Source: Streptomyces sp. MUM 178J (GTDB taxonomy: Bacteria > Actinomycetota > Actinomycetes > Streptomycetales > Streptomycetaceae). Taken from it: DNA of 64,000 nt. The notes beneath the pieces were generated by a model. It saw only the letters and a list, made by a program, of their open reading frames with translations, ran no database searches and was not told the DNA's origin. Below, in pieces: positions 7,375-15,799 of the stretch (positions within the stretch are counted from its first letter, which is position 1; each line of letters opens with the position of its first letter). The translations under genes were made by a program, and so were the position numbers. The DNA is taken from positions 1 to 64,000 of the forward strand of contig NZ_JADWYQ010000003.1 in assembly GCF_022414575.1 (NCBI RefSeq). The letters run 5' to 3'.

Positions 7375-9384
7375 GTGCGGATCGGACTGCTTACGGAGAG
7401 TGGTTACCCGTATGCGACGGGTGAGTCCAGGCTCTGGTGCGACCGGCTTGTACGCGGGCTTGACCAGCATGATTTTGACGTCTACGCCCTGAGCGGCAGC
7501 GCTCGGCAGGAGGCGGGCGGCTGGGTCTCACTCCCGCCCCAGGTGGGTCGGGTGCGTACCGCGCCGCTCTGGACGCCTGACTTCCGGCCCGGCGGAGACG
7601 GGCGCGGACAGGGGGCGCGGGAGCGTGCGTACGGCCGGCGCGAACGGCGGCGATTCCTGGAGTGCTTCGAGCCTCTGGCCGCTGCCGTCTGCACTGAGGA
7701 GGCGGGCGGGACGACAGCGGCGGGCAGGCCGGGAGGAGACCACGAGGACGGGCGCGACGGAGCTGACAGCGGTGACGGCGGATTCGCCGACGGGCTGTAC
7801 GCACTCGCCGGCCTCGCCCGCGAGCGCGGCGGACTGCCCGCCGCCCTGCGCTCCGAACACACCGTGCGCGTACTGGAGTCCGCCTGCCGCGCCCCCGGTG
7901 CGCGCCGCGCCGTGCGCTCCGCGGGTGTCGCCGACTACCTGCTCTTCGCCGACCAGTTGGAGCGCGCTCTGCGTCCGCTCTCGCTGGACTGGTACGACGA
8001 TGAGGAGGACGGACTGGGCGCCGTCGACCTCTGCCATGCCGCATCGGGCGGTTCCGCGGCCCTGCCCGGCCTTGTGGCCAAACGCTTCTTCGGAGTTCCG
8101 CTGCTGGTCACGGAGTACGGCGTACAACTCCGCGCGCATTATCTGGCGTCGGGCGGCGCACTGAGCGCTCCGGTCCGCGCCCTGCTTGCCGGCTTCCACC
8201 GTCGGCTGGCGGCCGAGATCTACCGCCGGGCCTCGGTGATCACCCCCGGCAACACCCATGCGCGCCGCTGGCAGGAGAAGTGCGGCGCCGACCGCGCCAA
8301 GCTGCGCACGGTCTACCCCGGCATGGAGGCGGACCGTTTCGCGGCGGTAGGCGAGAGCGAGCCGGAGCGCGGAAGCGGGCCGTGCGGCGGCGGCAGGGCA
8401 CGCGCGTACGGCGGCTACAGCGGGCATGCCGGACACGGCTGTTGGGACGACGGCGTGAGCGGTGCGGATGACGGTGTGAGCGGCGGGGACGACGGTGTGA
8501 GCGGCGGGGGCGCGGCGGCCGAGGCGGAGGCGCAGACCCTCGTCTGGGTCGGCCGGATCGAGCCCGCGAAGGACCTCATCGCGCTGCTCCACGCCTTCGC
8601 GGAGATCCGCAGGGAGGAGCCCCGCACACGGCTGCGCATCTTCGCCGCCCCCGGGCAGGGACGCCACTCTGGGCCCTATCTCGACCACTGCCAGGCGCTG
8701 GCCGCCCAGCTCTTCCCCGACGAGGCCGCCGACGCACACGCGGTCGGGGACAACCCGGTCTCCTTCGAGGAGATCGGCGGCCCGGAGGCTCCGGAACTCG
8801 CCGACGCCTACGCCTCGGGCGGGATCACGGTCCTCTCCAGCGTCGTCGAAGGCTTTCCGATCAGCCTGATCGAGGCCATGTTCTGCGCACGCGCGACCGT
8901 GTCAACGGATGTGGGCGCGGTCGTCGAAGTCATCGGCGGCACCGGCCTCGTGGTGCCGCCGCGCAACCCGCGCGCGCTCGCCGACGCCTGTCTGGCCCTG
9001 CTGCGAGACCCGGAGCGCAGTCGGCGGCTGGGCGCTGCCGCCCGCGCACGTGCGATGGAACTGTTCACCGTCGAACAGAATGTGGCGGCGTTCCGTGAGA
9101 TCTACCTGGAGCTGATCTCCCACTCGCCGGTGCGGCGCGACGTGGTCGACGAGGACGGCGAGCCGCTGCCGTTCGCCAACCCCGTCGAAGTCCATGTGCC
9201 GGGCGGCTGGCCCTCCAGTCACGCGGACGCCCACGGCCCCAGCCGCCCGCGCCCGGCGCGGACCGCCCACGCCTCTGAGCCGACCGGCCCGGCGGCCCAC
9301 ATCGGCGCCCACGCACTCGCTTACCCGCTCGTCGACTCCGCGCTGCCGCCGGCGGACTCCCCGGCGAAGGAGGCCTGCCCATGA
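7375..9384 (+). CDS. PelF-like GT4 glycosyltransferase with DUF3492 domain
   Basis: 669-residue cytoplasmic glycosyltransferase. The N-terminal DUF3492 domain starts MRIGLLTESGYPYATGES, the signature of PelF-type enzymes. The C-terminal GT1/GT4 domain has LVWVGRIEPAKDL and the nucleotide-sugar E-x7-E pair (Glu about 492 and 500 in VVEGFPISLIEAM). PelF polymerises Pel polysaccharide from a UDP-sugar in other bacteria; here the product is unknown. A Gly/Asp-rich insertion (about residues 325-385) carries a DDGVSGG repeat and separates the two domains. Start GTG 7375; the stop overlaps the next start (ATGA). First gene of a coupled operon. Confidence 0.88.
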   Translation: MRIGLLTESGYPYATGESRLWCDRLVRGLDQHDFDVYALSGSARQEAGGWVSLPPQVGRVRTAPLWTPDFRPGGDGRGQGARERAYGRRERRRFLECFEPLAAAVCTEEAGGTTAAGRPGGDHEDGRDGADSGDGGFADGLYALAGLARERGGLPAALRSEHTVRVLESACRAPGARRAVRSAGVADYLLFADQLERALRPLSLDWYDDEEDGLGAVDLCHAASGGSAALPGLVAKRFFGVPLLVTEYGVQLRAHYLASGGALSAPVRALLAGFHRRLAAEIYRRASVITPGNTHARRWQEKCGADRAKLRTVYPGMEADRFAAVGESEPERGSGPCGGGRARAYGGYSGHAGHGCWDDGVSGADDGVSGGDDGVSGGGAAAEAEAQTLVWVGRIEPAKDLIALLHAFAEIRREEPRTRLRIFAAPGQGRHSGPYLDHCQALAAQLFPDEAADAHAVGDNPVSFEEIGGPEAPELADAYASGGITVLSSVVEGFPISLIEAMFCARATVSTDVGAVVEVIGGTGLVVPPRNPRALADACLALLRDPERSRRLGAAARARAMELFTVEQNVAAFREIYLELISHSPVRRDVVDEDGEPLPFANPVEVHVPGGWPSSHADAHGPSRPRPARTAHASEPTGPAAHIGAHALAYPLVDSALPPADSPAKEACP

Positions 9385-10598
9385 GCGAGCGGCAGGACAG
9401 ACCGGCCATGCGACGGCCGCACATCGCCCCGCGCCGCGGACCCGCCGACCCGGTCAAGGCGCTGCTGCACCGCCACCGGGAGCTGTGCGAACGGGCCGTC
9501 GACCCACTGGAGATCGCCGCGGGCCTGGAAGTACACGGCGTCACCGACAGAACGGCCGCCCGCTTCCGCCACCGCGACGTCTTCGCACTGGCCGAGGAGT
9601 TGTACGCGCGCGTGCCGCGCGGCGGGGTGACCGCCTCGGCCGTCCGCGGATCGGGACGCGGACCGGCGGCGCCCGGCTTCGACCCGCCCTCCCGGGACAC
9701 CGAAGCGTGCCCCCGGGACGCCGAAGCGTGCGCCGGACGCCCCGGCGCACGGCCCCGCGGCGCAGCATCGCTCGGCCGGGTGGGATACGCCGCCCTCACC
9801 TTGACACCCGGCGCGGTGTGCGCGCTGGCCGTCGCCGGCTGGCAGACCGCCGAGGGCACGGCCCGCATCGTCGCCGCCGCAGCCGGAACCGCCGCCGTCG
9901 CCGCCGCGCTGCTCCTCTGCCTGCGGAGCGGCCCGCTGTCCGTGCCGGGACGGCGCACCGGAGCCGCCACGCGCCTCTGCACACTCTGGCTGCTGGCCTA
10001 CGCGGCCTACGGGCACCGGCTTCCGGACGAGCTGATCGGCGGCGGCCCCGCCGGGCCGTGGGCGCCCACCCCGCAGCCGCTCGTCGGCCTCGCGCTCGCC
10101 GTGGCCCCTGCGGCCTGGTGCGCCCGCCTCTTCGGCGTGAGGGCCCGCAGACGGCTGGCGGCCAGCCGGGGGCTGGCCGACTTCTCGACGGCCGCCCGCC
10201 CGCTGCTGTTCTCGACGACGGCGCTCTACCTGCTCTGCCTGGCAGTGCTGCTCGCCGTCGCACGGCTCGCGTTCCCGTACGAACACCTCGGCCCCGCCGT
10301 CGCCCTGGGCGCCCTGCTCTTCCTGGCCCGACTGCTCGCCGTGCACGGCTCGGCAGGCCCCTCCCGCACCGGACTCGCCGCCGCCTGCGGCCTCGAACTC
10401 GCCGTCCCCACGCTGCTCCTGGCCGCCCGGTTGCCCGGCTGCGGCTTCCTGGCGGCGCCCGTCGAGTCGGCGGTCGCGGCCTGGGGTTCCGCCGCCCTGC
10501 CCCAACTCGCCTGCGGCGCCGCCGCCCTCGCCCTGCTCGCCCACGCCGCCGTGGCGCTCTCCCGGGCCTCGGCCCACACCGCCGTTCCGTCCGGCTGA
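9381..10598 (+). CDS. Polytopic membrane protein of the polysaccharide operon
   Basis: 405 residues. A cytoplasmic N-terminal region of about 130 residues contains a helical segment (KALLHRHRELCERAVDPLEI) similar in style to a small regulatory domain. About eight hydrophobic helices follow, separated by short Arg-rich loops. I do not recognise a named family and see no catalytic motif. Its ATG overlaps the glycosyltransferase stop (ATGA at 9381), so the two are translationally coupled. The likely role is export or membrane docking of the GT, analogous to PelG or PelE, but this is inferred from context, not from sequence similarity. Confidence 0.8.
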   Translation: MSERQDRPAMRRPHIAPRRGPADPVKALLHRHRELCERAVDPLEIAAGLEVHGVTDRTAARFRHRDVFALAEELYARVPRGGVTASAVRGSGRGPAAPGFDPPSRDTEACPRDAEACAGRPGARPRGAASLGRVGYAALTLTPGAVCALAVAGWQTAEGTARIVAAAAGTAAVAAALLLCLRSGPLSVPGRRTGAATRLCTLWLLAYAAYGHRLPDELIGGGPAGPWAPTPQPLVGLALAVAPAAWCARLFGVRARRRLAASRGLADFSTAARPLLFSTTALYLLCLAVLLAVARLAFPYEHLGPAVALGALLFLARLLAVHGSAGPSRTGLAAACGLELAVPTLLLAARLPGCGFLAAPVESAVAAWGSAALPQLACGAAALALLAHAAVALSRASAHTAVPSG

Positions 10599-10651
10599 CC
10601 CGCCACGCGCATCCCCGGCTCCCACAGCACCACCACGAAGGAGAGAAGGAC

Positions 10652-10711
10652 ATGACCCCCCAACCACCCCTGACGGCAACCTCCGGACGTCCTCGAGGAG
10701 CGGTGCGATGA
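10652..10711 (+). CDS. 19-residue micro-ORF coupled to the epimerase gene
   Basis: ATG 10652 follows a very strong Shine-Dalgarno (AAGGAGAGAAGG, 10638-10649). It encodes MTPQPPLTATSGRPRGAVR, and its TGA overlaps the epimerase ATG as ATGA at 10708-10711. The epimerase itself has only GAGG upstream. The arrangement looks like a leader peptide that loads ribosomes onto the epimerase, or a short functional peptide. Not a recognised family. Confidence 0.6.
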   Translation: MTPQPPLTATSGRPRGAVR

Positions 10712-11667
10712 GGGTGCTTCTGCTCGGCGCCAATGGATTCCTCGGCCGGTTCGTCGCCGAACGCCTGCTCGCCGACCCCGCCGTCCATCTCACCGCGCTG
10801 GGGCGGGGTGACGACGCCGATGTGCGCTTCGACCTGGCCGGCGGCAGCCCCGGCGCCCTCACCCGCTTCCTGAGCGCCGTCCACCCGGGCGTCGTCATCA
10901 ACTGCGCGGGCGCCACCCGAGGCGGGGCACGGGAGCTGACCCGGCACAACACCGTCTCCGTCGCCACCGTCTGCGAGGCGCTGCGCCGCAGCGGCTGCGG
11001 CGCACGGCTCGTGCAGATCGGCTGCGCCTCCGAGTACGGGCCCTCCCAGCAGGGCTCCTCCACAGCGGAGGACGCCATTCCGCGCCCGGGCGGCCCGTAC
11101 GGCGTCAGCAAGCTCGCCGCCACCGAACTGGTCCTCGGCTCCGGACTCGACGCCGTCGTGCTCCGGATCTTCTCCCCGGTCGGGCCCGGCACCCCGGCCG
11201 GCTCCCCGCTCGGCAGACTCGCCGAGGCCATGCGCCGGACCATGCAGTCCGGGGACGGCGAGCTCAAACTCAGCGGCCTCGGGGTGCAGCGAGACTTCGT
11301 CGACGTACGCGACGTGGCCCGGGCCGTGCACGCGGCCTCCCTCTCCGCCGCGCAGGGCGTGGTCAACATCGGCACGGGGCGCGCGGTGCGGCTGCGCGAT
11401 GCGGCCGCCGTCCTGGCGCGCGTCGCGGGCTACACGGGCACCCTCCACGAACTGGACGTGCCGCCGGGCCGACCCGCCATCGGAGCCCAGCGGGTGGAGA
11501 GCGGGATGGAACATATGGCCGTCTCTCCCATGCCATACCCGGACGGCTGCGGCCCCTGGCAGCAAGCCGATGTGCGCACCGCGCGCGACCGGCTCGGCTG
11601 GCGGCCGCGCATCAACCTCGAGGAGTCCCTCGCCGACATCTGGATGGAGGCGGCATGCCGCATCTGA
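10708..11667 (+). CDS. NAD-dependent epimerase/dehydratase (extended SDR)
   Basis: 319 residues. N-terminal Rossmann motif LLGANGFLGRFVAERLL (GxxGxxG), a catalytic-type Ser region (GCASEYGPS), then YGVSKLAATEL with the YxxxK pair, and SDR sugar-binding elements (VLRIFSPVGPG, QRDFVDVRDVARA). This is a nucleotide-sugar epimerase, dehydratase or reductase. In context it probably supplies the UDP- or NDP-sugar used by the PelF-like enzyme, but the sugar cannot be read from sequence. It is coupled upstream to the 19-residue micro-ORF and overlaps the next gene by 13 nt. Confidence 0.9.
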   Translation: MRVLLLGANGFLGRFVAERLLADPAVHLTALGRGDDADVRFDLAGGSPGALTRFLSAVHPGVVINCAGATRGGARELTRHNTVSVATVCEALRRSGCGARLVQIGCASEYGPSQQGSSTAEDAIPRPGGPYGVSKLAATELVLGSGLDAVVLRIFSPVGPGTPAGSPLGRLAEAMRRTMQSGDGELKLSGLGVQRDFVDVRDVARAVHAASLSAAQGVVNIGTGRAVRLRDAAAVLARVAGYTGTLHELDVPPGRPAIGAQRVESGMEHMAVSPMPYPDGCGPWQQADVRTARDRLGWRPRINLEESLADIWMEAACRI

Positions 11668-12524
11668 CCGACTCCGACGTCACGGCGGCCGGGAGGCCCC
11701 GGCCGGGCTGCCGAAAACAGCCGGGGGAGGAGGGGTGGGGCAGGCTCGCCCTGGGCGTCCCAGGGCTCGCCCACCCGCTGCTCGCCCCTGCCGAGTGGGG
11801 AGGACTGAGCCGGTCCGGCGCCTCGCTGGACTGGGTGGTCCTCAATGTCTCCGGAGGGCGGGTCGACCGCAAGGTCTCCGGAGGCCCGGGCGAGCGGCCG
11901 GACCCGCACTGCCTGGAAGCGGTCGGACGTCTGCGCAACGCGGGCGTGTGCGTCCTGGGCCATCTCGATCTGTGCGGCGGGGAGCGGCCCCACGCGGATC
12001 TCATCGGTGACGCTTGTCACTTCCTCGAGTGGTACCGGGTCGACGGCTTCTTGCTGGACCGGTGCCCGGCGGACCGCGCCGCGCTGTCACGCGTATGCCG
12101 TACGACGGCCATGCTGGAGGTGCTCTCCGACGACGGGCATCTGGTGCTGGGGCAGGGCGTCCATCCGTACCCCGGGTACGCGGAGGCCGCCGACCAGCTG
12201 ATCACGTTCTGCGGCCACTGGACGGAGTACCGCTGGTCACAGGTGGCGGAGTGGACGGCCGACTATCCGGCGGAACGGTTCGCCCATGTCGTCCAGGGCG
12301 TCCCGCGCACCCATCTGGAGGAGGCCGCGCGGATCGCTCGCTGGCAGGGCGCGAGCACGGTCTTCTTCACCGACCGCACGGAACGGGCGGCTCGTGCCGG
12401 ACACTCAGTGCAGACGGGGCGTTCACAACGGATTCCGGAGTACACGGCAAACACGGCATTCGACACGCTGCCCGGCTACTGGGACGAAATCGTCTCGCAG
12501 ATCGGACTCGGTGTCTCGGAATGA
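11655..12524 (+). CDS. Spherulation-specific family 4 (spherulin 4-like) putative glycosidase
   Basis: 289 residues with features of the spherulin-4/GH135-like barrel: LALGVPGLAHPLLAPAEW, VVLNVSGG, VLGHLDLC (strand ends), WYRVDGFLLDRCP and QGVHPYPGY. The family includes Sph3, which cleaves alpha-1,4-linked galactosaminogalactan, a polymer related to Pel. No N-terminal signal peptide is visible, which is odd for a polysaccharide hydrolase and suggests either intracellular action or non-classical export. It overlaps the epimerase by 13 nt. The last codons contain the GGAAT of the moeZ promoter. Family fairly sure, activity inferred. Confidence 0.78.
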   Translation: MPHLTDSDVTAAGRPRPGCRKQPGEEGWGRLALGVPGLAHPLLAPAEWGGLSRSGASLDWVVLNVSGGRVDRKVSGGPGERPDPHCLEAVGRLRNAGVCVLGHLDLCGGERPHADLIGDACHFLEWYRVDGFLLDRCPADRAALSRVCRTTAMLEVLSDDGHLVLGQGVHPYPGYAEAADQLITFCGHWTEYRWSQVAEWTADYPAERFAHVVQGVPRTHLEEAARIARWQGASTVFFTDRTERAARAGHSVQTGRSQRIPEYTANTAFDTLPGYWDEIVSQIGLGVSE

Positions 12525-12543
12525 GGAGGGCCGTGGCAGTGTT
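12517..12543 (+). promoter_or_regulatory. Sigma-R-type promoter of moeZ
   Basis: CGGAAT (12517-12522), exactly 18 nt, then GTT (12541-12543) matches the published Streptomyces sigma-R consensus GGAAT-N18-GTT. The -35 overlaps the stop codon of the upstream gene. The expected transcription start is near 12550, about 39 nt before the moeZ GTG. Confidence 0.7.
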
Positions 12544-12588
12544 ACGGGAAGACCAAACCGTACTGACTTACCGATCTACGGAGCCCCC

Positions 12589-13767
12589 GTGTCGCTGCCA
12601 CCCCTGGTCGAGCCAGCTGCTGAGCTCACCGTCGACGAGGTCCGCCGGTACTCCCGCCACCTGATCATCCCGGACGTGGGGATGGACGGGCAGAAGCGGC
12701 TGAAGAACGCCAAGGTGCTCTGCGTGGGCGCGGGCGGCCTGGGTTCGCCCGCCCTGATGTACCTGGCGGCGGCCGGTGTCGGCACCCTCGGCATCGTGGA
12801 GTTCGACGAGGTCGACGAGTCGAACCTGCAGCGCCAGATCATCCACAGCCAGTCCGACGTCGGCCGCTCCAAGGCGGAGTCCGCCCGCGACACGGTCAAG
12901 GGCATCAACCCGTATGTGGACGTCGTCCTTCACGAAGAGCGGCTCGAGGCCGAGAACGTGATGGACATCTTCCGCCAGTACGACCTGATCGTCGACGGCA
13001 CCGACAACTTCGCCACCCGCTATCTCGTCAACGACGCGTGCGTGCTGCTGAACAAGCCGTACGTCTGGGGCTCCATCTACCGCTTCGACGGCCAGGCCTC
13101 CGTCTTCTGGTCCGAGCACGGCCCCTGCTACCGCTGCCTGTACCCGGAGCCCCCGCCGCCGGGCATGGTGCCGAGCTGCGCCGAGGGTGGCGTGCTGGGC
13201 GTGCTCTGCGCCTCCATCGGATCCATCCAGGTCAACGAGGCCATCAAGCTGCTCGCAGGCATCGGCGAGCCGCTGGTCGGCCGACTGATGATCTACGACG
13301 CCCTGGAGATGCAGTACCGCCAGGTCAAGGTGCGCAAGGACCCGAACTGTGCGGTCTGCGGCGAGAACCCGACCGTCACGGAGCTCATCGACTACGAGGC
13401 CTTCTGCGGAGTCGTCTCGGAGGAGGCCCAGGAGGCGGCCGCCGGTTCGACGATCACTCCCAAGCAGCTCAAGGAGTGGCTCGACGACCGGGAGAACATC
13501 GAGCTCATCGACGTCCGTGAGCCGAACGAGTACGAGATCGTCTCCATCCCGGGCGCGAAGCTGATCCCGAAGAACGAGTTCCTGATGGGCTCGGCGCTGG
13601 GCGATCTGCCGCAGGACAAGAAGATCGTCTTGCATTGCAAGACGGGTGTCCGCAGTGCGGAAGTCCTCGCCGTCCTCAAGTCCGCCGGCTTCGCGGACGC
13701 CGTCCATGTCGGCGGAGGCGTGATCGGGTGGGTCAACCAGGTCGAGCCGGAGAAGCCGGTCTACTGA
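12589..13767 (+). CDS. moeZ: Adenylyltransferase/sulfurtransferase MoeZ
   Basis: 392 residues, full length. N-terminal ThiF/MoeB E1 domain: LCVGAGGLGSP at about 45-55, the NLQRQIIH catalytic region, DGTDNFATRYLVND, and zinc cysteines in CYRCLYP and CAVCG. C-terminal rhodanese domain with the active-site loop HCKTGVRS (Cys about 350). It adenylates and thiocarboxylates sulfur-carrier proteins for molybdopterin, thiolated-cofactor and some secondary-metabolite pathways. GTG 12589 follows GGAG by 5 nt. A sigma-R-type promoter upstream links it to thiol stress. moaE lies about 31 kb away in the same window. Confidence 0.96.
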   Translation: MSLPPLVEPAAELTVDEVRRYSRHLIIPDVGMDGQKRLKNAKVLCVGAGGLGSPALMYLAAAGVGTLGIVEFDEVDESNLQRQIIHSQSDVGRSKAESARDTVKGINPYVDVVLHEERLEAENVMDIFRQYDLIVDGTDNFATRYLVNDACVLLNKPYVWGSIYRFDGQASVFWSEHGPCYRCLYPEPPPPGMVPSCAEGGVLGVLCASIGSIQVNEAIKLLAGIGEPLVGRLMIYDALEMQYRQVKVRKDPNCAVCGENPTVTELIDYEAFCGVVSEEAQEAAAGSTITPKQLKEWLDDRENIELIDVREPNEYEIVSIPGAKLIPKNEFLMGSALGDLPQDKKIVLHCKTGVRSAEVLAVLKSAGFADAVHVGGGVIGWVNQVEPEKPVY

Positions 13768-13802
13768 TCCGCCGCCGCGGAACGCCGCGGAACACGGCCT
13801 CG

Positions 13803-13834
13803 GGCCCCGGACCGGAACCATCCAGTCCGGGGCC
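13803..13834 (+). terminator. Terminator hairpin after moeZ
   Basis: Perfect 10-bp arms (GGCCCCGGAC and GTCCGGGGCC) with a 12-nt loop, 36 bp past the stop, followed by TTC. Confidence 0.8.
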
Positions 13835-14079
13835 TTCGCCGTTCCGCGCGGACCGCGGCGGCCGTCCCGGGCCGCGCCGGGCGTCATGGGGCGCGGCGGG
13901 CAGCCTCGGCGCGGGCTGGGCCGTCTCGCTCCGGGCTGGGGCCGTCTCGGGACACGCCGGACCGTCCCCGGACACGCGGGGCCGTCCTGCGGTGTGCCGG
14001 GCAGACTCGGGGTGTGCCGGGCCGCCTCGGTCCGGGCTGGGCAGTATCGGCGCGGGACGGGCGGCGGGCCGTGGCCCTG
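13835..14079. other. Low-complexity convergent intergenic DNA
   Basis: Between the moeZ terminator and the end of the leftward TAP-type hydrolase gene. It is built of degenerate repeats of CCGGGCTGGGCCGTCTCG-like and GGACACGC-like words. No RNA gene, promoter or conserved coding potential is seen; the open frames across it are compositional. Confidence 0.5.
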
Positions 14080-15651
14080 TCACAGCGATCCGCCGCAGAC
14101 GGCGCCGTCCTCGGGGACCGCGCCCTCCAGGAGATAGGCGTCCACGACCCGCATCACACATGTGTCGCCGGTGTTGTACGCGCCATGCCCTTCGCCCTCG
14201 TAGGTCAGCTCCACGCCCACGCCGTCCCCGAGCGCCTCGGCCATGGCCCGCGCGCCCTCGTACGGCGTCGCCGGGTCGCCGGTGGTGCCGATCACCAGGA
14301 TCGGGGGCGCGCCCGGGGCCGACACGTCCGGCGTGGGCGCGAGACCGGGCACCGGCCACTCGCTGCACGACATCAGCGCCCAGCCCATGGTGTCCCCGAA
14401 CACCCGGGACGCCTCGCGGAACTCGGGCAGTTTGGACTTCGTCTGCCCCAGGGTGTAGCGGGCGCTGGAGTCGACGCAGTTGATGGCCGTGTTGGCGGCT
14501 TGGATGTTGCTGTAGGTTCCGTTCTCGTTGCGGCCGTTCAGCGAGTCGGAGAACGCCAGCAGCAGCGCTCCGGAGCCGGCGTCGGCCTCGTCGAGCCCCT
14601 GCTCCAGCAGCGGCCAGAACTCCTTTGAGTACAGGGTCTGGGCGATTCCGTTGATGGCCTGGGTCTCGTTGAGCCGCCGCAGCCCGATTCCGGAGATCGG
14701 GTCCTCCCGCAGCCGGTCGAGCAGCGCGATGATCCCGTCGACGACCTCGTTCGCGGTCGCCCCGGGCAGCAGGCAGTCGTCGCCCCGGTTGACGCAGTCC
14801 TGGGCGAAGTTGTCCAGAGCCAGCTGGAAGCCCCGGGCCTGGCCGAGCGCGCCCTGCTCCATGTTCTTGGTCGGGTCCACGGCGGCGTCGAAGACCGCTC
14901 GGCCGACGTTCCTCGGATAGAGATGGGCGTAGACGCCGCCCAGTTCGGTGCCGTACGAGATGCCGAAGTAGTACAGCTTGTCGTCGCCGAGGACCTGGCG
15001 CATCAGATCCATGTCGCGGGCGGCGTTGACCGTGCCGACATACGGCAGCTCCTTGCCGGAGCGCTCCTCGCAGCCGTCGGAGAACTCCTCGATGCCGTCG
15101 ACGAACTCCTTCTCCTCGGCCGCGTCCTCGGGGGTCGCGTCCTCGGCGAAGTACGCCTGCAACTGCTCGTCGTCCAGGCACTCCACCCCCGCGCTGTCCC
15201 CGACGCCCCGCGGGTCAAAGCTGACCAGGTCGTACCGGGCGCGCAGGGTCTCGAAGTCCTCGGCGAAGCCGGGCAGCGTGGCCACCCCGGAGCCGCCGGG
15301 CCCGCCGAAGTTGAAGATCAGTGAGCCGATGCGGCGGTCGGGGTCGCGTGCCCGGGCGCGGATGAGGGCCAGGGAGACGGTGTCGCCGCCGGAGTCGTCG
15401 TAGTCCAGCGGTACGTCCATCGAGGAGCACTCCCACTCGGCGCCGCCCGGCAGCGGGGAGGGGGCGGGACCGTTCCCCTGCTCTTCCGAGGGAGGCCCGC
15501 AGGCTTCCCACTCGAGCTCCTGGGAGGCCAGATCCTGCGCACGGTCGCGGTCGTTTCCCCCGCCTCCGTCGCCCGAGCAGCCCGCGGCCAGCAGCACGGA
15601 CACGGCGACGGCGAGCGCGGCGGCCCGCCCGGCGGAGGAAGAGGTCGGCAT
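14080..15651 (-). CDS. Secreted alpha/beta hydrolase lipoprotein, TAP family (SlpD/SlpE-like)
   Basis: 523 residues with a lipoprotein signal (hydrophobic h-region, lipobox LAAGC, Cys about 25). The alpha/beta hydrolase fold has an oxyanion segment NFGGPGGSG, then FDPRGVG, nucleophile GISYGT, and a TAP-like C-terminal domain with TTGDPATPYEGA and GEGHGAY supplying Asp and His. The family comprises tripeptidyl aminopeptidases and the Streptomyces mycelium-associated proteinases SlpD/SlpE. It should act at the outer face of the membrane on short peptides. ATG 15651 is the start that places the signal peptide at the N-terminus; the frame is open upstream. Confidence 0.92.
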   Translation of the reverse strand: MPTSSSAGRAAALAVAVSVLLAAGCSGDGGGGNDRDRAQDLASQELEWEACGPPSEEQGNGPAPSPLPGGAEWECSSMDVPLDYDDSGGDTVSLALIRARARDPDRRIGSLIFNFGGPGGSGVATLPGFAEDFETLRARYDLVSFDPRGVGDSAGVECLDDEQLQAYFAEDATPEDAAEEKEFVDGIEEFSDGCEERSGKELPYVGTVNAARDMDLMRQVLGDDKLYYFGISYGTELGGVYAHLYPRNVGRAVFDAAVDPTKNMEQGALGQARGFQLALDNFAQDCVNRGDDCLLPGATANEVVDGIIALLDRLREDPISGIGLRRLNETQAINGIAQTLYSKEFWPLLEQGLDEADAGSGALLLAFSDSLNGRNENGTYSNIQAANTAINCVDSSARYTLGQTKSKLPEFREASRVFGDTMGWALMSCSEWPVPGLAPTPDVSAPGAPPILVIGTTGDPATPYEGARAMAEALGDGVGVELTYEGEGHGAYNTGDTCVMRVVDAYLLEGAVPEDGAVCGGSL

Positions 15652-15799
15652 GCCGCCATCCTGCGCCCGCCCGACCCCGGCCGCCCCCGCGGCGGTCCAT
15701 GCGGGTGGTCGCGCCGCCCGGCGCCCCGGCAGCTCCCGGAGCGCGCTCGACCGCGTCCGTCGCACCGCAGGCAGTGCCCCGGCCGCGCCGCCGACGGGG

